From positions 6,517,501 to 6,581,500 of the forward strand of contig NC_088101.1 of the NCBI RefSeq assembly GCF_036370855.1: a stretch of 64,000 bases of DNA, written 5' to 3'. The DNA comes from Dromaius novaehollandiae. Taxonomy: Eukaryota > Chordata > Aves > Casuariiformes > Dromaiidae. The position numbers were made by a program, and so were the translations under genes. Of this stretch, positions 24,065-34,159 are shown one piece after another. Below the pieces are notes generated by a model. That model searched no databases. It was not told the origin of the DNA and was given only the letters and a program-made list of their open reading frames with translations. Numbering within the stretch: position 1 is the stretch's first letter; each line of letters begins with the position of its first letter.

Positions 24065-24670
24065 CCCCCATCATGCTTGGGGATGGAGGCTAAGTCCTGC
24101 ATTTCTGGTGCTCCCAGACAGGCCCCGGGGGCTCGTTTGGGGGCTCCAAAATGGAGGCTCATCCTGCAAGTCCGGGGCTCAAGCCCAGGCTGCTGGGACT
24201 GGTCTCAGAGCTCACAAAGGGGGCTAGGTCCTGGGTTTGGGTGCTGGAGAGCAGGTTCAGGGGGCTGTATTGGGCCTTCGGCTCCTGCACCCCTCGGGCC
24301 CCTTCCGCCCCTCCGCCCCACGGCCCCCTCTGCCCCTCCGGCCCCCTCCGCCCCTCCGCCACATGGCCCCTCCGCCCTCCGCACCCCGCCCTCTGCCCCT
24401 TCTTCCCTCCGCACTCCGCCACTCCGCCCCTCCGCCGCTACGCATTCTGCCCCTCCGCCCCTCGGCCCTCCGCCCCTCGGCCCTCCGCCCCTCGGCCCCT
24501 CCGCCCCTCGGCCCTCCAACCTTCCGCCCTCCGCCCTTCTTTCCTTCTGCCCGTCCACGCTCCGCCCCTCCGCCCTCCTGCCCCTCCACCCGTTCCACCG
24601 TTTCCGCCCCTCCAGCCTTCTGCCTCTTCCCCCCCCTCCGCCCCTTCCACCCTGCTGCCTCATCCGCCCC
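24065..24670. repeat. C-rich block with short degenerate repeats, unit A
   Basis: The first part (24,078-24,290) holds three degenerate copies of a ~68-bp motif of the form GGAGGCT-x-TCCTG, near 24,084, 24,153 and 24,220. The second part (24,296-24,668) is a C-rich tract of CCCCTCCGCC and CCTTCCGCC type words. Its reverse complement (GGCGGAAGG, GGGCAGAAGGAA) resembles the flanking G-rich minisatellite, so the two blocks lie in opposite polarity side by side. Open frames on both strands here are compositional. No gene seen. Confidence 0.7.
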
Positions 24671-25950
24671 GGAAGGGCCACGGCCACGGTGAAGCGGTGG
24701 AAAAAAGAGCCATGGCCACGGCCGGCCGGCGGGCCGAAGGAAGGGCCACGGCCAGGGCCCGCATGCCGAAGGAAGGAAGGAAGGGCGGGCCACAGCCAGG
24801 GCGGGCGGGCAGAAGGAAGGAAGGAAGGGCGGGCCACGGCCAGGGCGGGCGGGCGGGCGGAAGGAAGGAAGGAAGGGCAGGCCATGGCCAGGGCGGGCGG
24901 GCGGAAGGAAGGGCGGGCAGGCGGGCGGGCCACAGCCAGGGCAAGCGGAAGGAAGGGCGGGCGGGCGGGCAGAAGGGCGGGCAGGCCGGCCACGGCCAGG
25001 GCAGGCCAGCCACGGCCAGGGCGGAAGAGCGGGCCGCGGGCGGAAGGGCGGGCGGGCCACGGCCAGGGCGGAAGGGCGGGCCAAAGGAAGGGCGCAAGGG
25101 CGGGCGGGCGCGAGGAAGGGCGCAAGGGCGGGCGGGCGCGAGGAAGGGCGCAAGGGCGGGCGGGCGCGAGGAAGGGCGCAAGGGCGGGCGGGCGCGAGGA
25201 AGGGCACAAGGGCGGGCGGGCGCGAGGAAGGGCGCAAGGGCGGGCGGGCGGGCCGGCCACGGCCAGGGCCGGCGGGCGGAAGGAAGGGCGGGCGGGCGGA
25301 AGGGCGGGCGGAAGGGCGGAAGGGCGGGCGGGCCACGGCCAGGGCCAGCGTGCAGAAGGAAGGGCGGGCCATGGCCAGGGCGGGCAGAAGGAAGGAAGGA
25401 AGGGTGGGCCACGGCCAGGGCAGGCGGGCAGAAGGAAGGAAGGGCCACAGCCAGGGCGGGCGGGCATAAGGGCCACCACCAGGGCAGACGGAAGGGCGGG
25501 CGGAAGGGCCACCACCAGGGCAGGCGGAAGAGCGGGCGGGTGGGCGGAAGGGCCACGACCAGGGTGGGCGGGCAGAAGGGCCACGACCACTGTGGGCGGG
25601 CAGAAGGGCCACAACCAGGGCAGGCAGAAGGGCGGGCAGGCGGAAGGGCAGGCGGGCAGAAGCGCCACAGCCAGGGCGGGCGGGCAAGCAGAAGGAAGGG
25701 CGGGCGGGCCACCGCCCAGGCAGGCAGAAGGAAGGGCGGGCGGGCGGGCCACCACCAGGGCAGGTGGAAGGAAGGGCAGGCAGGCGGGCCACCGCCCGGG
25801 CGGGCGGACGGAAGGGCGGGCAGGCCACCGCCCAGGCAGGCGGAAGGAAGGGCGGGCAGGCCACCGCCACTGCCAGGGCAGGCAGGCAGAAGGAAGGGCC
25901 GCAGCCAGGGCAGGCAGGCGGAATGAAGGAAGGGCCACAGCCAGGGCCGG
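24671..25950 (+). repeat. Degenerate minisatellite, unit A
   Basis: This is a 1.3-kb relative of the 22-kb array. It begins with canonical CCACGGCC repeats, passes through a 28-bp tandem repeat at 25,090-25,252 (unit starts GGGCGCAAGG, ends GCGAGGAA), and finishes with an ordered series CCACCACC, CCACGACC, CCACAACC, CCACAGCC, CCACCGCC that parallels 21,880-22,400. The 28-bp repeat has about six units here against three in unit B and four in unit C. Long open frames in all directions are compositional. Confidence 0.9.
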
Positions 25951-28944
25951 AAGTTACACAATCCAGGCAGGGTCACAGCAAAGAACCTGTCATGACACAC
26001 ACAGAATTTTATGTGATTTACTACACTCAATTTGTGCTGCAGGAGTATTCACCTCTCACACATGCCTCCTCCAACACTGACAGCACATGCTGACATACTG
26101 CCTTCAATATAAGGCACAGAGACTGCAGCTGTGCTAGCAACTAGAGCAGGAAGTACTGTCCAGCCAGCATTTTATCTTCCTCCAGTTTTTTCCCTTTTGT
26201 CTCTAGTACCTACTGTCCTGGTATAATTGTCATCACCCTCCCCCCCACTCCACTGCAGCTTGTTGGAAGTTATGCTGATACATAGAAGAGGTATACATTT
26301 CACAGCCTCATAAAACTATTTCACAAGCATGACACAAGCCCTTATCAAACCAAGGCTGCCCCCGGGTTAGCAGTCACCATTCCTTTTAATGGCACTGTAA
26401 TGCAGCTTGTCTTGTTCTCCTTAGTGTTTCATGTTTCTTCACTTGCTGGGAAGAAGGTTTCTTTAACCAGCTTGCCTTGATGCTATTTATCCAGAGAACT
26501 GATGCCCTGCTGCTGCCACCAACACAGCCTTGCTTCAGCCCTTGGGAAGTCGAGGCACACCACATTCTGACAGGAAGGTGACACAAGCTGACAGCCTGAG
26601 GACAAGACACAGGGAACAGCAGGTTCTGCAACAACTGCACTCTCATTCAGCCAGTGCAGAGCCTGCAGAGATGCTCCCCTTGTCAAGGGCCCCATCTCCT
26701 TGTCAAGGACTGCTCCCTGTCCCCCCAGCTAGGCACAGACTTGCCAGGCTGATGCTCTGGCAGCTGTCAGAGCCCTTAGCAGGCTAACCAGCCCTCTCTG
26801 CTGCTCCTGCTAGTGGGAAGCCTGCAGAAGAAACACCCTCTCTTGGTGAGGTGATCCTCACCCATGTTGTGACTTGGGGCCTTAGGCCCATGGAGCCAGC
26901 TCTGACTCCAGGCACTCTCTCTCCCCACTTCTCCTTGAAAAAGCATCAGGCAATACACTCATTCCCTCCCCCTCTCCCCCCACCTTCTCTTTTCTTCTAC
27001 CTGGGCACTTCCAGTTGAGTGCTTGGCCTCAAGCCAGGGCAAGTCTCTCACCAATTCAACAAGGCCCAAACAGCACCCCTGATTTTCAGCTAAGTTTTTG
27101 AGTATGGAATAGCAATAACCCAATCCCACCAAGAGTGCCTCTACTACAGAGTTACTATGACACACAGGACAGCATTCAGATCTAGGACACCCCCACTGAC
27201 ACCACTTTCCCTTCTCACCATAGTCTAATTCCAACAGATGCTTCTTCCCCTGGACAACAGCATGAAGTCACCACGGCTTTAAGTTGTTTTTAAAGCAGTT
27301 ACACACCTAAAGGTACTACAGAAAGAGACAGGATAATCCTCGACAGAAAAAGACAAGCTAACAGTCCTTTCCCAAGCCAGGGCCCTCTAGGAAGGGAGCA
27401 TTTCAACACCAGAAAGAGGACCAGAATGGGAGCAGTCAGTCTGCCTCATCTTAGGAAGCCAGGGAGCAGTAAAAGCAAGAACTCAATTCTGTCCTCCAGA
27501 GCAAGGCCAGAGCTGGAGACAAGACAGAGTAGCTGGGAGCATTAGGTCTCATGCTTATGTTAGGTCTGTCCCTACGCCAAGCAGGACTCGTGGATGGTTA
27601 ACTTCACTAGGCCTGTACATAACACTAGCCCTGCTCTGAGCTGCAGCCCTTAGCTTCCCTGCTACAGCAACCCCAGTGCTCCCTTGCATGTCCACACAGG
27701 TAACTGGTTTCTGTCCCCCTCCCCACCCCCTTTGTGGCTGCATAACTCCATACATCCACATGTCACATTAAATGGAAGGGGAGGACAGAGGCCAGGATTC
27801 CCTCATCAGCAAGGACACAGCCTGCACACATCCACCCACCAGCTCACAGCTCCAGTGCTACCCGGCTGCAAAATTAAAGCAGGCCTCCCTTTGTGAGGAC
27901 AGCAGTGAGACAGGAAACCATATATTCCACACCATTAACCCTCAAGTACACTTCCCTCTAACCAAGCTCCAGACTACCAAGCCTCTACAACCTGCAACAG
28001 TTGGGTTTCAGCTATTTCAGCTTAACACTGGATACACTGAACTATTTAGCAGCTTAACACCCTTGTCACATTTAACTTTCACACCCAGAGATTAGCCTGA
28101 GAGTGCAGCCACTTTATAGGTCAAACCCTCCCACAGTGGAGTCTAGCTTTTTCTTAAAAAGAAAAACCTTCACCCCCCTGAGACTCTTTCAAAACCATTT
28201 GTGGTTTTTTATATTGGTCTCTTCAGGGCAAGCATCTGAAGAGAAGCAGTGTCTGAAGACCCTGTCACACAACACTAAGACCTCCCAGTCACTGCTAGAA
28301 CTCCTCCCCAGCACACCTCACTGTATCCCCCAGCTCTTGCAGGTGCACCTCACTGGGACATGCCAGGTGAGGGTAACCACCTCACCCCCCCCCCCCAAGA
28401 CCCCTTCACAGCTGGGACACTGAGTGGGTGGCATGCCCACTGCTAGTTACTGCTTGTAAAGCATTTCCATGTGACTACACTAATCCCAACACAAGCTTTG
28501 AGCTCGCCACAAGAAAACCCTCTGTGTCATCAGACAGAATCCACAAGGAAATCCTGACTATCAACTAGTCAAGCATCTTGTAGTTCAGCAAGACAGGAAC
28601 TCACAATGAGGCAGGAGTTGAACAGTGCTGACCACTCCAAAAGGCAAGCCTGCCAAGAGCCATGCTTTGCACTTTCAGCTACTTCCAGAGAAGCAAGACT
28701 CTGCACACTGGGCAGCACAGGGTGTCCTATCATTTTACCCTTGATGTGGTAGCTGGCCCCCTTCTGTGTCCTGGGGGCATAAGCCATGTCTTTAGCTAGG
28801 GCAGCAGCAGCTCAGGCTTTTGAAGCCCAGAGACTGCAGCAGAGCTCTCCTGCAGCTGCTTCTCTCTTCTCAGCTGCAGCACTCCACATGCCTTTGGAGA
28901 GCTCCAGAGAGAAACAAGAGCATCCAAAGGTGTTACAAGACAAC
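25951..28944. other. Unrecognised single-unit DNA, unit A
   Basis: About 3 kb of mixed-composition sequence. Only short open frames (under 110 codons) occur, on both strands and overlapping, and I recognise no protein family. There is a homopolymeric C run near 28,386 and no tRNA-like or interspersed-repeat signature that I could identify. Sister segments: 38,421-41,412 and 51,001-53,993. Confidence 0.6.
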
Positions 28945-29567
28945 CCTGAGAAGCTCAGAAAGAATGTTTGAAGTAGGTACATCTGGATAACTTCTATCTT
29001 AGATAGAAGTTGCTTAGCATGAGTAGCTAAATTTGCTGAAGCCTTAGGCCGCGCTCCTAGTTCGGTAAGAAAGGGCCTCAGAGCTGGTGCAGGCTGGAAA
29101 GATGAGGGAGTTACAAGCAGTCTGCATTCCTGTGCCCCACTCTCCGAAAGGGAGGATGTCAAGGCTGAGAAATAAGGCCTGTTTGGGTGCCAGGACCTTG
29201 GGAAGCAAAGCCTCCTCTCACTGTTGAAAACAGTGCTGATTAAGGGGTCTGGATTATGTCCTCTTCCTCAGGACCTTGGGAGATAACACCTACTGACCTA
29301 GCTGGGGCAGTGTTAACTGATCAGGACCTTGAGAAGCAGGGGTGGGACCCAGGGAATGAAGAAATCACTAACCAATCACTGTAAAAGGGAAAGTCACAAA
29401 TCTGGCAATTTGTGTGTATAAATGCTACTTGAAAAGTTGGGGGGGTGTGCTTGATTTGTGGGAAACCACTGAGCACCCAGGCTCACGCAACTCTGAAATA
29501 AACAAATGTCTCTCCTGAGTGTGTAATTATTGGCTTATTGCACACCGGGCAACAAATCCGCTTTTCA
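28945..29567 (+). mobile_element. Solo LTR, plus strand, unit A
   Basis: The U3-like part matches the proviral LTR of this window in reverse orientation (GCATGAGTAG, GCTGAAGCCTTAGGCC, GGGAGGATGTCA). It then carries a CCAAT box at 29,372-29,376, a TATAAAT box at 29,417-29,423 and AATAAA at 29,497-29,502 with a GT-rich stretch after it. That is the order expected of a retroviral promoter and poly(A) site. No pol or env sequence lies next to it, so it is solo. The hexamer GACAAC occurs at 28,939-28,944 and 29,568-29,573 and could be the target duplication, but the LTR would then start CCTG instead of TG. The ends are therefore tentative. Confidence 0.75.
29372..29502 (+). promoter_or_regulatory. 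LTR promoter and poly(A) signals, unit A
   Basis: CCAAT at 29,372, TATAAAT at 29,417 and AATAAA at 29,497 lie in the spacing usual for a short retroviral R region. If active, transcription would run rightward into the unit. Same elements lie near 41,841, 41,886 and 41,966 in unit B and near 54,422, 54,467 and 54,547 in unit C. Confidence 0.55.
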
Positions 29568-30565
29568 GACAACAAAGGGAGCTGGAAAGAGAGGAGACAC
29601 TCATTTCTCCTCAAAACATAGCACTGCCAAGCATCTGCCAAACATGGCTGTGAAGCTATCTGACCAAACTTGGGAGGTCTTTGAACACTTTGTGTTTTGT
29701 CTCTCATTCTTCTCTGCTAGGCTTGATTACAACAACACTGCTTAACTTAAGCTTGAAGCATGAAGATTTCTTGAGAAGACCTGCCTTAAGTACTGGGACA
29801 TTTGGAAAAACACTCTCACCTCCATCTCAGAAGGCACAGGCATAGTCAAGGAAGGACTCTGACCCAATTCTGTCATAGGAACTGGGTTTTGTGGTCAGAA
29901 AACAATGCTTTTGAAGAACTCCCTCCTGAGCTGGTCATCTAAGCATCTTTCACAGCCTCCCCACCTTCTTCCCCCCTCCCCCCAGCATAAAATAGCCTTT
30001 CCTGCAAGATAAGGAGAGGCAATAAACAAACTGCATGAAAGAGGAATTCAAGCCCTTTCAGCTGCAGAGATTCTACATCTGACCAGCTCCTTTGATTTCA
30101 CACTTTTTGCTTTCCAAGAAATGAGACTGGGAGTTTTCAAGCTTCTCCTGGTGGGGCACTCTTCCCATTTAAAGAGAGCAGCCCAAGAAGCATCCTACCA
30201 GAAGCTGAAGGGCACAGCTTTTCAACAGGGACTCCTCAGGAGATCAGAAGTATTAGCCCCTCAAATCACAGAGTAACTCCTAGCAAGGAGCACTCAACCC
30301 TAGTTACATACTTACCTCCTAAGGAACAGGAAACACAGCAGGACTCCAGGAACAAACACAAGCTTACAAGCCTGGGTGATCCAAACACACACAGACACAC
30401 AGTCAGCCTTTGCACACCTACAGCCCTACAATGCCAGGGCACCACAGCAACTTTAAGAGTCACCTCACACAGAGCTCCACACAGCATAAAACAGAGACAA
30501 ACAACTAAACAGACCATGCACAAGCACCACCCTAGAGACCCAGCCCCCAAAACACACTCACCCTG
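29568..30565. other. Unrecognised DNA, unit A
   Basis: Nothing recognised. A good minus-strand splice donor (GAG then GTAAGT) lies near 30,312-30,320, but no supporting acceptor or conserved frame was found with it. Sister segments: 42,037-43,033 and 54,618-55,597. Confidence 0.5.
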
Positions 30566-30596
30566 CACGCACGCACGCACACGCACGCACACACAC

Positions 30597-30634
<38 letters not shown>

Positions 30635-30652
30635 ACTCACTCACTCACTCTC
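30566..30652 (+). repeat. Compound CACG/TC/ACTC microsatellite, unit A
   Basis: CACG and CA steps are followed by about fifteen TC steps and then five to six ACTC steps. Unit B has more ACTC steps and fewer CACG. Unit C has replaced the CACG part. Confidence 0.9.
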
Positions 30653-31430
30653 CCTCCAGGGCACCCAACAGGAACAAGGGGCCCCTCACCAAGCTTAAAT
30701 GCAGCCCTCTGGCCAATGGGTAGAGGACAGGTGGGTGGAAGCCCCAGCTGATTCTGGTCAGGGAAGCCACAGCTGAGCCTGGTCAGGGCAATTAAGGCCT
30801 CCTGCTGCACCAAGGGCCCTAGTGCCATAGCAAGAAAGCTCTTCCATGTGAAAAGTGACAGTCCCTTGGAACACCTCACATGGAAGCAAAGCTTAACCAG
30901 GACAATTTTGTTAGGTGGGTATATCATACCCACATATATACATGTCACCTGCCCCCAAAGGCCTTTGATACGATGGTAGTGAAAGCCTTCTTTGAATACC
31001 TGCTAGCGTTTGATGTCGAGAACCTTCCCAACACTTCCAAGAAGCTGTACCTGCCTAGATGTGCAGCGCGAGCATACAGGAATCCTTCTCCTGCAGGTGT
31101 CATGTATCTTGCTATCTGTGGCTCAAGCATTCCCAGCACCAGAGGTGGTGCCTCTGCATTTCACATCCCTCACAGGTTTTTCTTTCCTGAGAGTTTGTCC
31201 AGGCTTTTTTGGAGCCCATGTGAACTGTTCACATCCAGCCAGAAATTCCAGCGCCTATTTATGCATTATGTGAAGAAACATCTCTTGCATGCTTTGGGCC
31301 TGGCCCTCGCTAGCACTGCTTAGGGGCTTTTTTTAGTCCCTACAACGCAAGAAGCAGAAAACAAACATTCCCCAGTCATTTTCCTCTCTTGCAGAATCTT
31401 TTGGTGTTTCCTCAGCAAACTACGTAAAAC
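30653..31430. other. Unrecognised DNA with two overlapping open frames, unit A
   Basis: A plus frame of 147 codons (30,880-31,323) and a minus frame of 64 codons (30,945-31,139) overlap here. Neither matches a family I know, and both are identical in units B and C simply because the copies are nearly identical. The minus frame ends beside CAG followed by GTGACA, a possible splice donor. I do not call a gene. Confidence 0.4.
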
Positions 31431-31855
31431 TCCAGCACCAGCTGGAGCTGGGTGCTGCTGAAGAGGGACCCTGAACAAAGAAATCCCTTGGGCAATTGTA
31501 ACTCTTCAGTCTAAGTTCTCCACCCTTGTGTGGTAGTTGGGACCACCAGCAATACTCAGGTGTGGGGTCTTCCCGTTCTTCCTTGGGTCCCATTGGTGTC
31601 CCTAGGCAGGCTGTCTCTTCCCTTCTCTTTGCTGCTGTGACTTGTGCTGAGGGATGTGCCTTTGTTCCTTGTTGGGTCCTGCCCTTGTCTCCCAAGGTCC
31701 CGAGGAGGAAGAGGTGGTAATTCCAGACCACAGGAACTACCCCTGCCCCAGCAGGGACAGGAGGCTTTGTTTCTCAAGGTCCTGATGGCCAGCACAGGCC
31801 TTATTTCAAAGTCCTGACATCCTCCCTTTCAGAGTGTGAGGCATGGGAATGCATG
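31431..31855 (-). mobile_element. LTR fragment, minus strand, unit A
   Basis: This parallels the proviral LTR (34,890-35,487) over most of its length: CAGCTGGAGCTGGGTGC, GGGCAATTGTA, GTGGTAGTTGGGACCA, GCTGAGGGATGTGCCTTTG and CCCTGCCCCAGCAGGGA are shared or nearly so. It has no polypurine tract or internal sequence beside it. The segment around 31,765-31,803 keeps the non-inverted order seen also at 22,788-22,824. It therefore acts as the outgroup for the inversion in the other LTR copies. Confidence 0.75.
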
Positions 31856-33079
31856 TCAGAGCCTTCTAGTGCTGTGGCTTCTGACTCCCTTCAGGATTAT
31901 TTGGGAAGAGATGCTTGGTGTGTGTTAAACTCTCTTAAAGCAAGGCTTCATTTAATGCCCCGTGCTGCTGGTGCCCACAACACAGTTGTGTCCTTGTTGG
32001 GAATTGCTTCTGAGTCCCTCGGAGTGAGAGGGGAAATGGAGCGGGACTGTGTCAGAGCAGCAAGTGGGAGCTGGAACTGGCACATGGCCTTCTTGCTCTG
32101 TAAGAGAAAACAGTCCTTTGAAGTTCCAGTTGTTGTCAAAACTGGAATGCAGGCACTGAAGGAGAGGAGTAAACAGTGGCCTGGAAGAGACCATCCAGGC
32201 TCTTCCCGAATGAGCAGTAGTTGGGGGTAGTTGCATTAGGATGTGCTATCTCTTTTAGCCTTATGTTGATTTAAAAGAGAGCAAGTCTAAGCAAATGCTT
32301 CTCAGCCAACAAGTGTCAACTAACAACAAAGCAGGAAAAGCCTCAGGCAGTGAAGAGCTCTTCTCCCATGCACAAGGTGTTTCCTGGGTTTTTTGGTCAG
32401 CAAACTGAATTGATTCAGGCCCTGGAGTGGAAACCCAATGTGATGGGAACCCAGGTCTTGGCTCCAAGTCAAGGCAGGTGGTGAGGAAGGCCTTGGGAGT
32501 CAGGGTGCCCTGGGTCTGCTCCTGGGAGCTCCTCACAGCTGTAGCACAAGCAGATGCTGCCTCCAATTCTCCTGCCATGGAGGGGCTGGGGTGGGCAGGA
32601 AGGCAAGGAGGGGAGCCCTTGGCATGAGCCCTCAGAGTTGTCCCAGTGGGACCTGGTGCTTCTTGACTGCCCCAAAGCAGCAGGTCTGATCTGGTGCTGA
32701 TTAACCAATTAAAACTGCCTGAATTTCCCTAACTGAAGGAGGGAAGGAAATGAGTGTGACCTCCCCCCCAACACCCCTTCCCATGATAATGGAGGAGGGA
32801 CTGCTGTTTGTGCTCTGCCAGGGTGTGGATTTTCTCCCCTTCCTGGTTTTTGACAGCTGGTTTTGATGCTTTTTCTTCCCTGTTTTGGGGACAGTGCTTC
32901 TTGAGACAGGGGGCTCCTTCCCAGAAGCTGTTTTCCAGTGTCTCTAAGTGGGTGCTTGGAGCTTCTCAGCACTGTCCCCTCCCTGGGCACCTGTTGGTGT
33001 TACTCCCTCTTTTGCCCTAGGGGCCCTTTGCCTCAAGGCTGCCTTTCTCCTTCCAGGAGCTTCTGGAAGCTTCTGGGGC
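31856..33079. other. Unrecognised DNA, unit A
   Basis: Nothing recognised. A 125-codon plus frame (31,853-32,230) is broken in unit C by a one-base insertion near 57,133, which argues against coding. A homopolymer-rich stretch lies near 32,762. Confidence 0.5.
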
Positions 33080-33427
33080 TGCCTGTGGGGCGGGGCTGCA
33101 GCTGATTGGTGGAGGGGTGGGGCTGGTGTGAGCTGATGGGGGGGCTGTTGTGGGGGAGGGGGGAGTGACAGGAGCTGCCTCAGGGAGTGGGGGGGGGGGG
33201 CTTCCCCCAGGCTGCGGGGGGGGGCTGGGTGCCTCTTGCAGGGGGTGGCTGCCCCGGGCCGTGGGAGCCCTGCTGTGCTGGAGGCAGTGGGTGGCTGGGG
33301 AGGAGGAGGTGGGGCTGTGCAGCACCAGGGGGGAGGAGCTGGGGACACCAGCCCCTTTGCAGAGCTCTGCTGAGGTCAGTGCCTGAGCCCGGGGGCAGGG
33401 CAGGAGGGACAGCTGGGGACAAGGCTG
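33080..33427 (+). promoter_or_regulatory. GC-box/CCAAT promoter-like stretch with possible 5' exon, unit A
   Basis: A consensus GC box (GGGGCGGGGC, 33,087-33,096) is followed nine bases later by an inverted CCAAT (ATTGG, 33,105-33,109). The next 300 bases are G-rich with poly-G runs. A splice donor (CTG then GTGAGA) at 33,427/33,428, or an earlier one (GAG then GTCAGT) near 33,374, could end a noncoding first exon. The next good acceptor is at 34,051. This is inference from motifs, with no transcript evidence. Confidence 0.35.
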
Positions 33428-34051
33428 GTGAGAGGCCTGAGCTGGGGAGGCTGTGAGCTCCTGCCTCCCGGCAGCTGCAGCAGGGCTGCTTGTGCCTGCT
33501 GACCCGAGGGTCTGGGCAGGGCCCTGTGCCCAGTAGCTGAATGGGGCAACAAGCCCTGGTAGGACAGTTGGGAAAGCAGCTGGCTCTGGAAGGGGCTCGT
33601 GCAGCTTTTGCATTTGGATGTGTGATGTGCTGAGGGGGAGCAGCAGGTGACAGTGCCTGGGGGCTCCTTTCAGCAGGCAGCAGTCCCCTGTCTTCCTGCC
33701 AGACATGCTGTCATGGCACAGGCATTGCTTGTTGGGGGCTTTTTCCTGGGCCCCGTGCTCTTTGGAGAGCCCTTTTTAGTCTTTCTCATGAGAGGTTGTG
33801 AAGCTTGATGGGCCTGAGATGTTAGTGGCTTGTCAGAGGAGCCATCCAGTGAGGTGAGTTGCTGCATGCTTTGAGTTTCCAGTCTCTGCCTAGTCCATTG
33901 ACATGGGTGTTGATCACCCCAATGGGCTTGAATAAGCTTTGCTTGGAGGTACAACAGTGTAGTGATTGCCCCTGTGTTTCAGTATGTGGCATGCCAAGTC
34001 CTGTAGCTAATCACGGGGTACAATTGGGTTGACTCTGCTTTTCCCCTGCAG
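33428..34051. other. Possible first intron, unit A
   Basis: No feature recognised apart from a terminal pyrimidine tract and CAG at 34,036-34,051, which form a good splice acceptor. Confidence 0.3.
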
Positions 34052-34159
34052 GTCTTAGAAGAGTGCTGTGTCTCATGAACATGGCAAGATGGGGTCTGCT
34101 CCCAAGGCAGACATAACTGGGATCCGAAGGCTGCCATCAAAAGCTGAAAAATGTACCTG
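34052..34159 (+). CDS. Candidate first coding exon, unknown gene, unit A
   Basis: A 108-bp segment is bounded by a pyrimidine-rich acceptor (CCCCTGCAG) and a consensus donor (CTG then GTATGT at 34,160). Every frame entering from the left meets a stop inside the segment. An ATG at 34,089 in strong context (A at -3, G at +4) stays open to the donor and would encode about 23 residues beginning MGSAPKADITG and ending KAEKCTW. An earlier ATG at 34,081 runs into a stop after 11 codons. This is what a 5' exon holding a start codon looks like. I do not recognise the protein. No continuing exon is visible before the next unit, so either the rest lies beyond the window or the exon is an orphan. Sister segments at 46,556-46,663 and 59,137-59,244 are identical. 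Confidence 0.3.

Noticed and set aside
24130..24150. TTTGGGGGCTC word resembling a proline-tRNA primer-binding site
   Set aside because: It is on the plus strand, opposite to the provirus, has no LTR directly before it, and lies inside a local degenerate repeat.
24151..26080. Frames of 500-700 codons across the C-rich block and minisatellite, repeated in each unit
   Set aside because: Both strands and all frames are open together. The composition follows the repeats, and frames change length with repeat number between units.
28939..29573. GACAAC pair as a certain target-site duplication of the solo LTR
   Set aside because: It would force a non-TG LTR start, and a hexamer match can arise by chance, so it is kept only as a possibility.
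30945..31139. 64-codon minus frame next to a possible splice donor
   Set aside because: It reads somewhat like protein and could be an exon, but I could not match it to any family or find a partner exon.
30880..31323. 147-codon plus frame conserved in units A, B and C
   Set aside because: The copies are nearly identical everywhere, so conservation carries no weight. A minus frame overlaps it and no family is recognised.
31853..32230. 125-codon plus frame starting with ATG
   Set aside because: Broken by a one-base insertion in unit C with no sign of constraint.
33017..33706. 229-codon proline-rich minus frame over the G-rich promoter-like stretch
   Set aside because: Compositional. It is truncated or shifted in the other units by changes in poly-G length.
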